Shown one piece after another: positions 1-12,000 of a stretch of 64,000 nt of DNA. A model generated the notes under the pieces. The model did no database searches. It worked only from the letters and a program-made list of their open reading frames with translations, and was not told the DNA's origin. A program made the position numbers and the translations under genes. The number at the start of each line of letters is the position of its first letter. Position 1 is the stretch's first letter. Origin of the DNA: Coptis chinensis (lineage: Eukaryota > Streptophyta > Magnoliopsida > Ranunculales > Ranunculaceae); contig CM027380.1 in NCBI GenBank assembly GCA_015680905.1, positions 35,022,001 to 35,086,000 of the forward strand, given 5' to 3'.

Positions 1-180
1 TTTTTTCATTGATCATCTTCGATTGATGAATACCTTTAAGATTATGCCTTAAATACTGACTTGAAGGGCAACGTAGAGTTCTTTGCTATAATTAGTTTTC
101 TATCAACTGGAAATGGAGTTTGTTTTTGAAAGCTCATGTTAACTGTTTGAACTATTCCCCTTTTACTGTTTGTTAGACAG

Positions 181-276
181 AAAAAGTCGATATGGAGAAT
201 ACACTTGTTGATGAGAGCCAAAGACAGTTGGAGGAATTTGGAGCTTCCTCTACATCAAGGCAATACGAATCCAGTG
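181..276 (+). CDS. Exon of an unrecognised gene (partial)
   Basis: An open segment lies between a good acceptor (TTAGACAG) and a donor (GTATGT). It reads KVDMENTLVDESQRQLEEFG followed by a Ser-rich stretch, so it is acidic and hydrophilic. I do not recognise the protein. It may be a 5' or inner exon of a gene that begins before the window. The exon ends in phase 1, which does not join directly in frame to the next good exon at 2820, so exons are missing between them or the two belong to different genes. The TOC1 fragment lies between them. Confidence 0.35.
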
Positions 277-1133
277 GTATGTTTTTAAGTCAAAAGAATA
301 CCCATCTTTGTTTCACGGTTTCACCAACATTGCAGGGGTTTATGTTACAGAGTCTTTGTAGTTGATTTAGTGAAAGGATGTAGGTCCTAGGATGTTGCAT
401 TTATGAAATTAATCTAAGTAACGTGATTAGTATTGCCAACCAAGACGTAGTATGGACTATAGTATTCTAGATATATTCTATTGGAAATGTTTATTATCCT
501 TTTGAAGTAGCGGTCGTTCAACTTCCCTTTTGAATGTATGATGTACATACTTTCTCCTGTAGGGTAATAACCTTATGAAGAATAACCTTAAGGGTAATAA
601 CCTTATGATGTACATACTTTATCCTTTATTTGGATTTAGATTTTTGAACAAAGTAGTGAACTGAGCTACAGTCTTGGAATTTTGCTTTTGGATTTGTTAT
701 CTTATTACCTGTACAATGAGTTTGGCTTTTGTCGTGAAAGCCAAGATCATATTGGCTGACTTTATCTCTTAGTATCTCTCCGACTGGGCTTGTAGAATGG
801 CACTATAGGATTTATGTAATTGAGATAAGGGTGGCTAATGAGACGCTTTGCCCTTGCCATTAGAATTCTTAACAATCTCATTGCATATTTATATTGGTCA
901 CTATTTGCATGGCATCAATTCTTGTTGGTAAGCCATTTGTCTGTTTGCATTCAACTTTGGTTATTGTTTGTCCATGGGTCTTTTGCTCTGAAAACGGAGG
1001 CAAGTTTTTTGGAGAAAGATTTTCTCAATTACTCTTATGGTGGTCTCCTCTTCCCATGGTTTTATTATTATACAAGCTTTTCTATAAACTCTTTCTTTTG
1101 AGAGGATTCCACATCTCTTAATCTTTTCTCTAG
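277..1133. other. Intron-like or spacer sequence
   Basis: AT-rich sequence without a convincing exon. Near 545-625 the motifs GGGTAATAACCTTATGA and ATGATGTACATACTTT each occur twice, a small local duplication. The short open frames at 838-1121 have no coding character and overlap one another. Confidence 0.4.
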
Positions 1134-2071
1134 TATATACTTGTCGAAGTTGACCTTTCGGTAACCAAAGGCTTAAAGCTGTTAAAGTACATTATGCACG
1201 ACGAACAATTACGGAGGATTCCTATCATCAGTAAGTTCAATTTGATATTGTATGTTCTATCTTTTGCATGTATGTGAACTGATTCTCACTTTTCTTATCA
1301 TTTTGAATCGCTCAGTGATGTCTGCTCAAGATGAGGTTTCTGTTGTTGTGAAGTGCTTGAAACTTGGAGCAGCTGATTATCTTGTTAAGCCATTACGCAC
1401 CAATGAGCTATTGAACTTATGGACTCACATGTGGAGAAGGCGACAAATTGGTTGGTTTTTTCAACCGTGTGATTTTTTTTTTATTTTTTGACGTTTGGTT
1501 GGGTCTTTCTGCTTCTGTGTACTGTTTGGTTTTTGAAAAAGAACAGGAATGTACAGGCTCTGCCAATTGACCTGGTGTTGTCTGCTAATCGCATACTGAG
1601 ACAGTTAGCACATATGCAGGGGAGCCATATGTAGATTTTTTCTTAGGTTATCTATGAAAATATGCCTTTGTTTTTTCTTGGTAATAAGTAAATGAATATT
1701 TGACTCTATGAAAATATGCAGTAATTGTCTAATCGCGGACTGCAACTGTCATAAGCTACCATTTGTGTATAATCCATAGAGTTTTTGTACATAGCGTGAG
1801 TAGGATCTTCCTACAATTCAGCATGAGTACTTCAATAGTATAAAACAGATGGACTATTGGACCCATTTCAGGAAATTCATTTTCTGTTTCATTTACTTTC
1901 AGCTTGGTTTGTCGGAGAAGAAGATTTTGAATTATGACTTTGATATGGTAGTGTCGAACCCCAGTGATGCCAATACCAATAGCACAACTGTATTCTCAGA
2001 TGACACAGATGAGAAGTCCCTCAGAAGCACCATTCTTGAAAAATAGCATTTTGAATAATCGAGAGGCTGAG
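1134..2071 (+). pseudogene. TOC1: TOC1/PRR1 pseudo-response-regulator fragment, decayed
   Basis: Three exon-like blocks match the second half of the TOC1 (APRR1) receiver domain. Block 1134-1230 reads ILVEVDLSVTKGLKLLKYIM and on to RRIPII. Block 1316-1449 holds [20 protein letters not shown] and [10 protein letters not shown]. Block 1903-2071 holds LGLSEKKILNYDFDMVVSNP and SDDTDEKSLRST. TOC1 is an evening-phased transcriptional repressor of the plant circadian clock. The introns sit at the normal family positions, so this is a genomic copy and not a retrocopy. It is broken: the first half of the receiver domain, the middle region and the C-terminal CCT DNA-binding domain are not seen, the donor after the second block is shifted by a base, and the third block reaches a stop at 2044. 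The family match is strong; lack of function is inferred from the missing parts. Confidence 0.85.
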
Positions 2072-2819
2072 GTAAGAATGATTTGCATATGAATTTTCAA
2101 AATAATTAGGCAGTCCAGAGGTGTATATCAGATATGTTTCCAGGATTTGTTGATTTTGTCCTTTTGGGCTTTCTACTTTGAAGCCCTTATGATTCATCAT
2201 AAGCATTTTTAGCCACTTGCAACATGCTGAGTTTTAGTAGTCTTCAACTGAAGTTGGAAAAGTGGTGTTGTCTCATTACTTGACGTCTGACGATTTTTTG
2301 GAGCATCGTAAGAATATTTTTGCAATACCACAACAGATGCTTCTCAATAAAGAGTATAACTTAATGCCTCTCCCTGGCACCTTGCTTACCTCATACAACA
2401 TGTCTGTGCTTGATTCACCTCACGACAGAAGCTAGCCTCTAGATCAAGAGTGTTCAATTGTTTGGTCTTTCCTAATTCACTTAACCTCGTTGGTACATGT
2501 CAGCGATCCTTTCTTAAGCACTTTACTCAAGTTTTGCGTTGCATTGAAGCATATTCGTAGCCCAGTTGCAAGAACTGTTATATAGACAAAAAAATAATGT
2601 AATTTGGAATGTTGGATACCATTACATGTTTGGCTTATATACCTATTCTGTTCCCCACCCAAAATCACACTGCATGGAGAACTTCTACTCTGAGGTTGCA
2701 GTTTTTTACTGAAGCTAGCCAAGTCATTTCCATAATACTACCTCACTCATGAAAATCAAGACAAGACAGAACAGCATTGAAGAGCCAAATATGAAATTTA
2801 TCTATTTTTCTTCTATTCA
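2072..2819. other. Spacer without a clear gene
   Basis: AT-rich, with only short shadow frames on both strands. It may be the intron just upstream of the exon at 2820, since a pyrimidine-rich acceptor (TTCTATTCAG) closes it. Confidence 0.35.
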
Positions 2820-3138
2820 GGATCTTGTCATGGCTGAGAAGCTACTCATGAAGCATATCGATGCTCCTGTAACATGGTTACAGGAGAGGCATCGGCGTCT
2901 TCTGCTCAAGAAGTTCTGTGGGAGGTACTTCAGGGACAAAAACCTCCACCGCTTTATCATCTACGATGAGCAGATCCAGGACAAGTACGAACACAACCGA
3001 AGACTTAGGAATCCTGTCACCACTGCTATTCAGCAAGCCATCCATGGACTCTCTTACACCATGTATGGGAAGGCAGATGTGAGACGCCTCATGTTTGAGG
3101 TATTTGACTTCGAGCAAATTCAGCCAAAAGAAGTGTGA
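2820..3138 (+). CDS. Terminal exon of an unrecognised conserved-looking protein
   Basis: A 106-residue open segment follows an acceptor AG at 2819 and ends with TGA at 3136-3138. It starts DLVMAEKLLMKHIDAPVTWL and ends FEVFDFEQIQPKEV. The composition is that of a globular protein: many charged residues, a cluster RHRRLLLKKFCGRYFRDK, and a later Arg/Asn-rich part. No stops or simple repeats interrupt it. It could also be read from the ATG at 2749, but the splice acceptor makes an inner-exon reading more likely. I cannot assign a family. Upstream exons would be expected before the window or before the TOC1 fragment. It looks under selection, but only similarity searches could prove that. Confidence 0.5.
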
Positions 3139-4509
3139 AGTTGGTTTGTTATCAATGAATTGGTTCACATGTACTAGGCGAACACAAGTCTCTGTTGTTG
3201 CACATTCAGTTCAAATGACAGCTTTTATTGCAATTCTGGATTTTGGCTCTAGACAATCCTCTATTGATGGATGAAAGCTGGTCTAAAATCTTTGGAAGTG
3301 TTTGGAGTGATGTTCATTAGGATAAACTCAAGTTTTAGGAGACACTTCTCGTCAATCGTCATGGTCTATATATTGTACCGATGTCAACATCTATTTAATG
3401 TCCTTCACTATACAGTTGTATCTTCAGCTAAGCTATTTGCCATTTCTAACGTAGACATGGTGTTAACCAATGTATTTCATTGTAAAATTCGTCTGGCATT
3501 ATATATGTCCTGGTGTGTTAACTTTAGCATTAACAGAATTGGCAAGTCCAAAAACTTTTGCTTGTGGTTCTGGTTGATGAAGTTATGTGGAATTGTGTAC
3601 TGTGCTTCCAGTTCGAATTCTCACATCAGTTCTTACAGCTTCAACCATTTTATCCATTATCATTCCTTAAACTCACCTACCTATAATTGAACGACCTGGT
3701 TATATACTAAAAGCGGTTTCCACTACAGTAAAATGCTTAGTTTTGACTTTTGACTGCGTACCCATAAAGTTTTTGGCCACGAGCGATTGCGTGGCAGTAT
3801 TGTGCAACAGAATCCGTACGACAATGCAAAATTGCAAAGCCTCTGTGAGCACTATAAGAAACATTAGGAGGGCGATCAGAAATTCGAGGTTAATCCAGAT
3901 ATTAAGAAAATTGCTAATCGCTTCCAGCTCTTGATTTGTCATTCGGGAAAGGAATTGCATAAAGATTTCAAAAATCTTGTGTTTCTCTTTCCACTAACGC
4001 TTGGACAACAAAAGAGTGCTGAAATACAACTATCAACTATTGGACAAGTATCACTCCTGAAAAACAAAAAACTCAGAAGTTGGCTAGTAGACAAATGAGG
4101 CTGCATCAAGCAGAAACCAAACATAGCAAGATGAATATGATAAATTTGGCTGATGATTCATAAGCAGGATTTAACATTAGACCATGATTGATACAAAGAT
4201 CTAGAGTGGCAACCAATGAACTAAATAAACAAGTTCCAAGTTAAGCACATTAGTGGAGATATCATAACCACTTATGGTTGTATGAGATGAAATATTTACA
4301 TTTTTTTTATGAGAATTATGTATGACCTTCTAAATTGAATCGCATCATGCTAATTTCCTATAGTTTTGCTCAGAAAAGTGTTTGGTGTCACTCAGTTGCG
4401 TAAGACTTACAAAGACAATGGGGGACAAAAATTAATCTATGGGATAGTAATTCAAACAATAACTACGATCATGTAAAAATAGATACGCATGCATTTGAAA
4501 CAATGTCAG
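3139..4509. other. 3' flank and spacer; one possible decayed exon
   Basis: Probable 3' UTR of the preceding exon, then AT-rich spacer. Around 3795-4090 a plus-strand frame reads QNPYDNAKLQSLCEHYKKH and then, after a stop, FEVNPDIKKIANRFQLLICH. That looks like a decayed coding fragment, but I do not recognise the protein. The 139-residue open frame at 3271-3690 has no coding character. Confidence 0.35.
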
Positions 4510-4522
4510 TACTTAATGGAAT

Positions 4523-4528
4523 TTTATT
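4523..4528 (-). terminator. Polyadenylation signal AATAAA (minus strand)
   Basis: TTTATT on the plus strand is AATAAA on the minus strand. It lies about 170 bases downstream of the minus-strand stop codon at 4699-4701, a normal plant 3' UTR length, so it supports that exon as a true gene end. Confidence 0.45.
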
Positions 4529-4698
4529 GATGTCAAAGTTGACGTACAAAGCATAAGCTAGCTTGGGAAAGATTAAACATTAAAGAACTATGTGTCCTCT
4601 ACACAAAACAATCCAAAGCAGCTACACTATGTTGTTGATGCTATGTGAACCATTCCGCAGGCCACCACCACTATGATCGAATGAATGGCCTTGAGCCC

Positions 4699-4810
4699 TC
4701 AAGGGTCACGTCTTCCTGCCATTTGACACTCAATACTCTTGAACTCTTGTAAACTTCTTCCACCCTCAACAAAGACATCCACAGACACCGAAGTCCAGCT
4801 GTCACACTTC
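4699..4810 (-). CDS. 3' exon of an unrecognised minus-strand gene
   Basis: Read on the minus strand, this segment gives CDSWTSVSVDVFVEGGRSLQ, then EFKSIECQMAGRRDP and a stop. The frame is closed upstream by a TAA just before the proposed acceptor (GGAAG at about 4811), so this must be the start of the exon. The pattern of hydrophobic and charged residues is protein-like, and an AATAAA follows. I do not recognise the family. Possible earlier exons of the same gene are the zinc-knuckle-like modules at 6.1-6.7 kb. Confidence 0.4.
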
Positions 4811-6090
4811 CAATTTTATTGTCTGATGCCGAATCAACCACTTATGAACCAGGGGCAACCTCCTGATCCAATTCTGAAAACAATTGAAAAGATGACCATT
4901 AGAGAAAGCATTGCAGTAAATACACTTGTGCATTCAACATAAAAATCAAAATTTAAAAGAAAATAAAATTTGAGAAGAGCAGTTACATCAAGGAGCAAAT
5001 ATAACTGGAGTGCCTTAAAATTTCATGTTCCAATAAAATTTGAAACATCTAGTTCCAAAAGGTAAGTGAATATATGCACACCTAGATTCATTGGCAACAG
5101 GCAACTGATATCATATCAGAACTTAACTACATATGGGTATGATGTGAGAATATCGACTGCAATAGTAAGACAATGTTTTCCTAACATGAAATGGAGTGGT
5201 GGATGAACCAATTAAAGGTGCAGAAACAATGTGAAAATATTGAAAAACTTAAAGCATTTTAATTAGGGGCAGACTGCATGTCTTTCTTAAGGTTAATCAA
5301 CATCTGCAGCAGCATTCAGATACTCCTTGTCTCTCAGAGTGACACTTTTACACTTCTATGTCTATGTTAACGGACTCAAACAAGTACTCCTTGTCAGTTT
5401 TAGCTGTGCTTCGGTTGGTCAGGTATATAATGTAAAAACATGCTAATGTGAAATCCCAAGGAAAGTTGATCATCCCCTCAAATTCCACATTAGCTCAAAG
5501 AACAGTGGTCAAAAGCGACACAAACAACAATCTTATCCATGCTGACATACAAATAATTAGGTAATACACAAGGCTTGAAATATCGCATGGAGCAAGGTAT
5601 ATAATGAGAATCCTAGTCAAATCAGATTCGTTGAGGGTAGTGTAAAGATATAAGAGGCACAGAGGCACCACCTTGGTATTGCCTCTGCGTTTACTAAGCT
5701 CCAAGCTTCAAGTTCATTGAATTCTCACATGTATACAGTGGGGTCTATAGATGTTCCAATCATGTAGCCTAACTTGGTGATAATTTTAGTATGTACGTAT
5801 TATGCACCTCCAGTAATCCAAATATTAAGTACCAAGGTGCAGGAAGAAGGCAGTGGTAGGACTTAACGTATGATCTAGACGATGAATATAGGTTATGGTC
5901 TGCTGAAATCTATGAACTTTTCTTCGCTAAACAAAAGAAAACAAAAACAAAAGCAAAAAGAATTGGAGAAAAAGCTTAAATGTTGTATGTATTCTTCGTT
6001 GATGGTAATGTACTTATGATGGCCATGAAAAGCGAAGAGCTTCTCACTTTATAATCATATTTTTGGTACTTCAATATCTACAAGAGTCAA
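4811..6090. other. Probable introns of the minus-strand gene; no firm exon
   Basis: AT-rich sequence. One weak minus-strand exon candidate at about 5660-5705 reads LEAWSLVNAEAIPR before a GTGGTG donor. Nothing else stands out, and the open frames here are short and not codon-like. Confidence 0.3.
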
Positions 6091-6094
6091 CTCG

Positions 6095-6665
6095 TTTGTA
6101 TGCCCTTGGCTGTGGCAATCTGCTCCCCCAACATCGACAGTGGGTGAATACAAACAAAATAAGCCAGGCATTTGATAAAGGCCAAACACACCATTCACAT
6201 CCTAACCCCTTCAGCCAAAAAGTGAAGAGGTTATCACTCTAGAATTAGCAGAAATAGTTGCACACCATTTTTGTTTTGTTAATGACCGGGGAGAGATTCA
6301 TAAAAGAGAAAAGAAACCTTGATGCAACGGTGATAAACTACATCCCCTAACAGCATTATTGTAAAGAAGCGATTAACCTTGTGCTTGAGGATTCAACGAT
6401 GTACACCAAGGCTTAGTATGACCTGGTTGACTGTAGATTCCACACTTGGACCTAATACACACAAATAACATTTTCCTTACTAAGAAACAAAATTTATACC
6501 AGTGCAACACATTTACAAATATTAACTCTTCAGCAATATGGTTACTTGCATCGGAAAAATTTATGTGATAGTAAATGTAACCACTTACCCCCAACTTCTG
6601 GATGTAAATCTGGGTATGTGTGCTTTGTATACCCTGGCTGATTGCATATTCCACACTTGTTGTCA
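6095..6665 (-). CDS. Three zinc-knuckle-like modules, minus strand
   Basis: Minus-strand exon-like blocks carry a repeated CxxC-QPGHTK motif. At about 6588-6665 it reads NKCGICNQPGYTKHTYPDL, followed by a GTAAGT donor. At 6379-6452 it reads SKCGIYSQPGHTKPWCTSL between acceptor ATTAG and donor GTTAAT. At about 6095-6145 a third, one-base-shifted copy reads SQGHTNE in one frame and QPRAYKR in another. The motif resembles the C-x2-C-x4-GHTKRxC knuckles of Mutator-type transposases and of some plant nucleic-acid-binding proteins. The phases of the first two blocks do not join simply, so this may be a gene with alternative exons or a decaying one. Its 3' end may be at 4.7 kb. The family is not assigned. 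Confidence 0.35.
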
Positions 6666-7059
6666 CCATATCACTAATAGGAACGTGATGAGCAAGATAG
6701 TAATATCAATATACTTATACAATAGTCAAGTGTACAAAACTAGTCTCCTCGTTCTATTGGAAGTCGGGTTTTGAAAAGACGCACCAAGTAACCCACCATA
6801 AAAAAACAATGTGCACGTGAACTCAATCAAAACCAAAAACAATAATTTTCTTTTCTATTTAATTTTTTTTGAAAAAATAAAAAATAAAAATCCTAACTAA
6901 ATGCACTCATTCACAAAAATAAAAAGGCTAAATATGCATGAATGCAAACACACTAAGGGAAAAAAAATATGATCCTAAACTCTTAACAAAAGAATGGAGA
7001 CACCAAAAACAATATACAATAAAAGCATAGGTCTACAAAAAAAATGAGACTAACCCATG

Positions 7060-7523
7060 TGAACAAGGTCGGGGACCAAGTTCATCTCTTCTTACCCAAC
7101 CTGTCTTGTAAGACTTTGAAGAAACATGAGCTTTACCTCTAGGTGTGGCAAGTTGTATGGCAGATCTGAGGGTACTCACATCCTCTTTTTAGTCTTTTTA
7201 TTCCAATTAAACTTAGTCTTAGCATACTGTGAAAGCAAGTAATAAAGATAAACTTCTTGTTGAAAAGACATAAAAGAAAACCAATACCCACTTCCATAAG
7301 AAACCTGATCTTGATAACTACAAAAGTTATCCCAACAATATGAAGCAAGATGTCCCTTCCTACCACAAGCATAACAAGTAAAAATCTTTTTCACAGAAGA
7401 AGACTTGGTCTTAACAAAAGTATTTACTATATGATCAGAAGTAGATGCACAACCATAGTCCCAAGTACTCCCAACTCCCAACAAAACGAAGAAATGTGAC
7501 CTTTCTTGACACACAATGAACAA
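7060..7523 (-). mobile_element. Retroelement gag scrap with CCHC knuckle (fossil)
   Basis: The minus strand encodes a gag-like stretch with a zinc knuckle (CYACGRKGHLASYC) and, further on, a GWVRRDEL motif. This pairing of knuckle and W-V-R/K motif is typical of Ty1/copia-type polyproteins and appears again in the LTR element at 51 kb. No LTRs or polymerase are visible. It is a short, broken remnant. Confidence 0.55.
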
Positions 7524-7563
7524 GCTTATAATGCTTTCTTCTAAACTTTAAAATATGTTAATT

Positions 7564-7609
7564 CTTTGGCTCATGAGACCAACGCTCTAACCAAATGAGT
7601 TATAGGACC
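7564..7609 (-). tRNA. 5' half of a tRNA-Met(CAT), truncated
   Basis: On the minus strand the run GGTCCTATAACTCATTTGG, then TTAGAGCGTTGGTCTCATGA and GCCAA, forms the acceptor 5' strand, a D arm with a good A box and an anticodon stem-loop with CAT. The variable loop, T arm and 3' acceptor strand are absent, so it cannot be a working tRNA. It could be a tRNA pseudogene or the head of a tRNA-derived SINE. Confidence 0.5.
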
Positions 7610-9057
7610 ATTGGCTTTGAAGCTTATAATTCACTTATTCACTACAATAAATACAAAATGTGCTAATAATTGGTTATTAAACGACCAGCACAATAATCTG
7701 ACATGTAACTAAAAATGAGCATCCCAACTTACAACCCTGAACAAAGGGCAAAATTCACAAGGAAACGAAGATAACTAATATGTTTGTCAAACTAAATAAC
7801 TGCTGAACAATCACTATAATCAAAATATCAAACTACATTTCAATTAAAACAATTAAAATGTAGCTAAGATATGTTCTCATTAGGCTAGTTTGACAAACTG
7901 AAATTGGAACCGAGAATAAATAAAGGAATGAAGTTCACAAAAACTTAAGAAGAAACTACGATAAATATAGCTGCTTCACTAATGGAAAATTCTAAACTAA
8001 CCACAAGGAGCATCGATTAGTTTCAATGTCAAAATTGGTAGTAATGGAAAAACCCAAAATTTCGATCCAATGAAGAAGAAGAAAATTATTTCCTTATTAA
8101 AAATCATCCAATATTACAAGAAGGTAGTAAATTTCAACACATAATATAAAGAAACGAGTATCCAAACCTGAATCAGTAATTGACAGTTTCAAATGAAAGG
8201 GATTTCTCTTGGGAGACAATAACTAATTTTTTTTTTTTTTTTTTTTTTTTAAGTTTGTGTAGTTGAGAGTGAGAGAGGGAAACAATAGAAAAAAGAGAGT
8301 TCAGTTGAGAAATCATAACTTTGCCGAAGAGAGAGTGCGTAACTATTCCCTTTTTTTCCGAAGGTCCAAAATTTCTGAGAGAGTACGATGGTTACTTTTT
8401 TGCTTTTGTTTTAGATACTTGGATTAGTCAAAAATTTCAAAAATTTCTGAGAGTACGTCAGTACGATGGTTATTTTTTTTGCTTTTGTTTTAGATACTTG
8501 GATTAGTATCATGGGTAGATTCGGTATTTTTTATACTTGTTTCATTATCTAACCAGTTTCTCCGGTTAACAAGTTTGCTTTAGAATTTCATTTTTCTAAC
8601 AAAAATCTAGATGTGTGGCTGAGATTGATGTACATTGGAATGCATAGGAGGTTATGCGCATGGAAGAAAACCTCTTTTAAAATAAATACTTTTTCATAAA
8701 AATGTTTTTTAAGAAAAAATAATTTTTTGAAAAAATGAGAACCAAACACTCAACTTAACGTAGAGGGGGGATTAGGTGAAGCCAGATCAAATTAGCGTAG
8801 AGGGACATCTTTAATTTTGCGTCTCATTGAGGCCCGTGACACAAAGCCCACAAGAGTGAAGTCCGGTGAAATTTAAGAAACTTTTTTTACCTTTTCTTTT
8901 AAGCCATCACTAAACTCAGGCACATGATATATCGAATTGATACTACGGGGCAATTGAATTCGACAAGACGACAACCCAACGACTGATGAATTAATAAACC
9001 ACCGGGCTGTAATTATAGTGGGCATCAAGGGCAATCAAAGTGACGTGATTGAATTTA
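7610..9057. other. Spacer between divergent genes, with poly(T) and a small duplication
   Basis: It holds a run of more than 20 T at about 8227-8250. A direct duplication of ~65-70 bases has copies at 8366-8428 and 8438-8507, sharing TACGATGGTTA and GCTTTTGTTTTAGATACTTGG. On the minus strand the 8160-8340 part looks like a 5' UTR (CT-rich, ending CAG/GTTTGG), which would be the head of the minus-strand gene, divergent from the WW-domain gene. No protein-coding exon is clear. Confidence 0.35.
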
Positions 9058-12000
9058 ATGGGAAAGAGAAAGGAGCGACGTGCTGCGGCGGCGGCTTCAA
9101 TGGGAGCTGGCCGAAGAGTGAAGCTCGATCTCTTTGCCGAACCACCTTCTTCTGGTACTTCCTTACAAAATTTGTACATAAATAAAACGTGACCCTTTTC
9201 ATAATTTTGATTGAATATTTGTAGGTGGTGAAAATAAAGGAGTTGTTGTTAAAGAAGAAGAAGAAGAAGAAGAGAAAAATCGTGTTGGGGTACCCAACAA
9301 CTCACCATCTTCTTCGTCAGGTGGGTTCCGTCATTTTTGGTTCAAAAAACAGGCTATGTAGTCACCAAGGCAAAGACTTGCCTGCATGCACTGCAAAAAA
9401 ACAAATTCATTATTTTGGTTGGTTGCTTGGTTGCTTGGCTGGGTTTTCCAATTTTAGAACTATGTAGGGAGGAAGGAGCCTGGCTGAGGGTCTCCTTTTT
9501 TTGATCCCCGCTGCATCTCTAAGCTAAGCGTTCTGGAGGTTTGTATGTATGTATGTCTTTTTTTTGCTTTATATGATGATTTATGCTTTCTGACTTTTTA
9601 TTTTCTATTACATTACAGGTAGCCGTGTGTTTGACGTTAGAATATTTTTTTGTTCATATGGCATTCACAGACATTACCATTGTTTCATTCTTTTATTAAA
9701 ATTGCTTTAACCCAATTATATATTCTTTCTGGCTTCAACGGTGGCGTGACTAGTTACGCCTTTTGTTTTCCAGGTAAACGACAGGAAAATCCTTTGCTGC
9801 TACTTGGACAGTATAGTGATGATGATGCGGCTGAAGAACCGAGTGAAGATTCAATGCATGTATCTTCTGATGAGACTTCTAGAGCCGACCAATATGGACA
9901 GGTGATCATTTTACATATCATTTGGACACCAGACAAGACATTACAGACTAAGTTAAATCATTAATTACCCTGAGGAAAAAAATGAAAAGTGCTAAGTATG
10001 GTTATGCCATCCTAAGATCACAACTACAATTCTCTATAGAACTTACTTTTCAAGAAAAAGAGAAAATAAAAACTTCAAATGCAAAATTTAATTGATTGAT
10101 CTTTACTTCGATATAATTCAGACTTGGAGTTTGGTTTTTCCTTAAACCAGTCACAAGCCCACCGGTCTATTCACGACCCATCAGTAGCTCTATCCCAATC
10201 CCAGAGGTGTGTTATCTGTGTACTACAACATGACAGAATTCATCTTTTGATCATACTAATCCTTGGCAACTTTGTAATTTGCGGCTCTGCTCTTATTTGG
10301 AGATTAAATTTTGTAAAAGGGATCTCTACAGAGAGAACACTGTGCAATCCCTTAAATCATCATGACTACTGTTATGAGTTTGGTGTGAAAATACTGTGAC
10401 CAAATCTCTCTCATTCTTGGACAGCTTTACACATACCTTATGCTTATTGTAGCGTGACAGTTACCGATGCTCGAAGAGGGCCAAAATTACCTTCAGTTAA
10501 CAAAAAAATGGTATATCAACGAGGGGGTTCATACACGTTCGTCATGTTCTGAAGGGTATTAATGTTTATGTATAGTGCATCTACATCCTTCGTAAACAAT
10601 AATTAAGGAAGGGCTTCTTATTACTAATACTACATAACAAGTTTTTATGTCATTATAACATTTTGTTTTGTGGTTCATAAAGGGGGTGGTGGGCATATAC
10701 CTATGAGCATACATATTTATATAAATGAAAAATTCTGTTTATTAATAATTCAATTAAAGTTTAAAATTCTTTGTTCATCAGATTGAAGATATTTCTGTTG
10801 GAGCATGTGGAAATGTGGAGGACAATATCAAAGAAGGCGTAACTGTTCACCATGTCAAACAAGAGGAGCTGTGTAAGGAAACAGCTCAAGCAAATGGTGC
10901 CAATAACTTGGCGGGAAACAAAATTGAGGAAAGTGGCACTGTTGCTATGGATGAGCAACACAAGGGGAAAGAGTCAACCGCAGAAGTCTCTGACTCATGG
11001 ACTTCTGGAATGCAGATTGCTGGAGATGTGGTTTTTGGGTGGAAGCTAGTGATGCACGAAGAGACCAATCAATACTACTATTGGAATGTTGAGACAGGTG
11101 AGACTTCATGGGAAGTACCTGCCGTTTTCGCTCAGGGAACCGAGATTGGCACTGAACAGAAAGTTCCCCTTGTTATGGAAGAAGGGGAGATCGCTCCTTC
11201 AAACACTACTCTACACTGGGAACCAGATTTATATCCTAGTGTAGCTGCTGGTGATCAGTTTAATGGTGCCTATGTAATTTTTAATGGTGAAGAAAACTCT
11301 GAACCTAGGATTCAAGTCATCGAGAATGAAGGATGCGTAAATGAAAATGTAGGATTTGAACCAAAAGATACTGGTATTGGAACATTTGTCGGTTCTGAAA
11401 CCGTGGATGATCATAAACGGATGGAAAATGAACACGAGGCAGGGTGGGCTCTTCCTAATCAGCTTGTCAGTTATGCGGAAAGTTTGATACAGAGATTGAA
11501 GGATCTGGAAAGGTGTGAATTTTATCTACCTTATTCTTTTCTCTTATTTGTTCTTTGCATGTTAGAAGTACATATTTCTTCTTCAGAAGCACTGCCAAAG
11601 TGTTTTTTTGAGAAGGCATCTGTATGCTTAAGATTGTGCTCACATTTATTTTTCTAATTTAATTTCTTATTAATTGTGTGATTATGAACAATTCCTTTGT
11701 TTTTCTTTGTTTCAGGTCCGACATTCAGCTTCAAGGCTTGGATTGGATGTCAAAGTGTATCTCGGAAATTGAAATCAGGCTCTCTGATTTCAACTCACTT
11801 TTGGCTTATGGTTCGTCTCTTCTCCCATTTTGGATTCACTCTGAGGAGAAACTGAAAGTGCTTGAACTTGCAATTAATGATCACGTTTCTCGGCTTTCTG
11901 AGCCTAGACAGGCAACTGAAGTTTCTCTTTATAGAGGTGATAGTATCTTAAAGCCGAGCACTTTAGGAGATTCAGAGTTGACTATCAGGGATGAAGAAGT

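Noticed and set aside
181-3138. One gene joining the exons at 181, TOC1 blocks and 2820
   Set aside because: The phase of the first exon does not fit the last one, and the TOC1 blocks belong to a different protein.
3271-3690. 139-residue open frame as a gene
   Set aside because: Low-complexity, hydrophobic and AT-driven composition, in a likely 3' flank, with no splice or family support.
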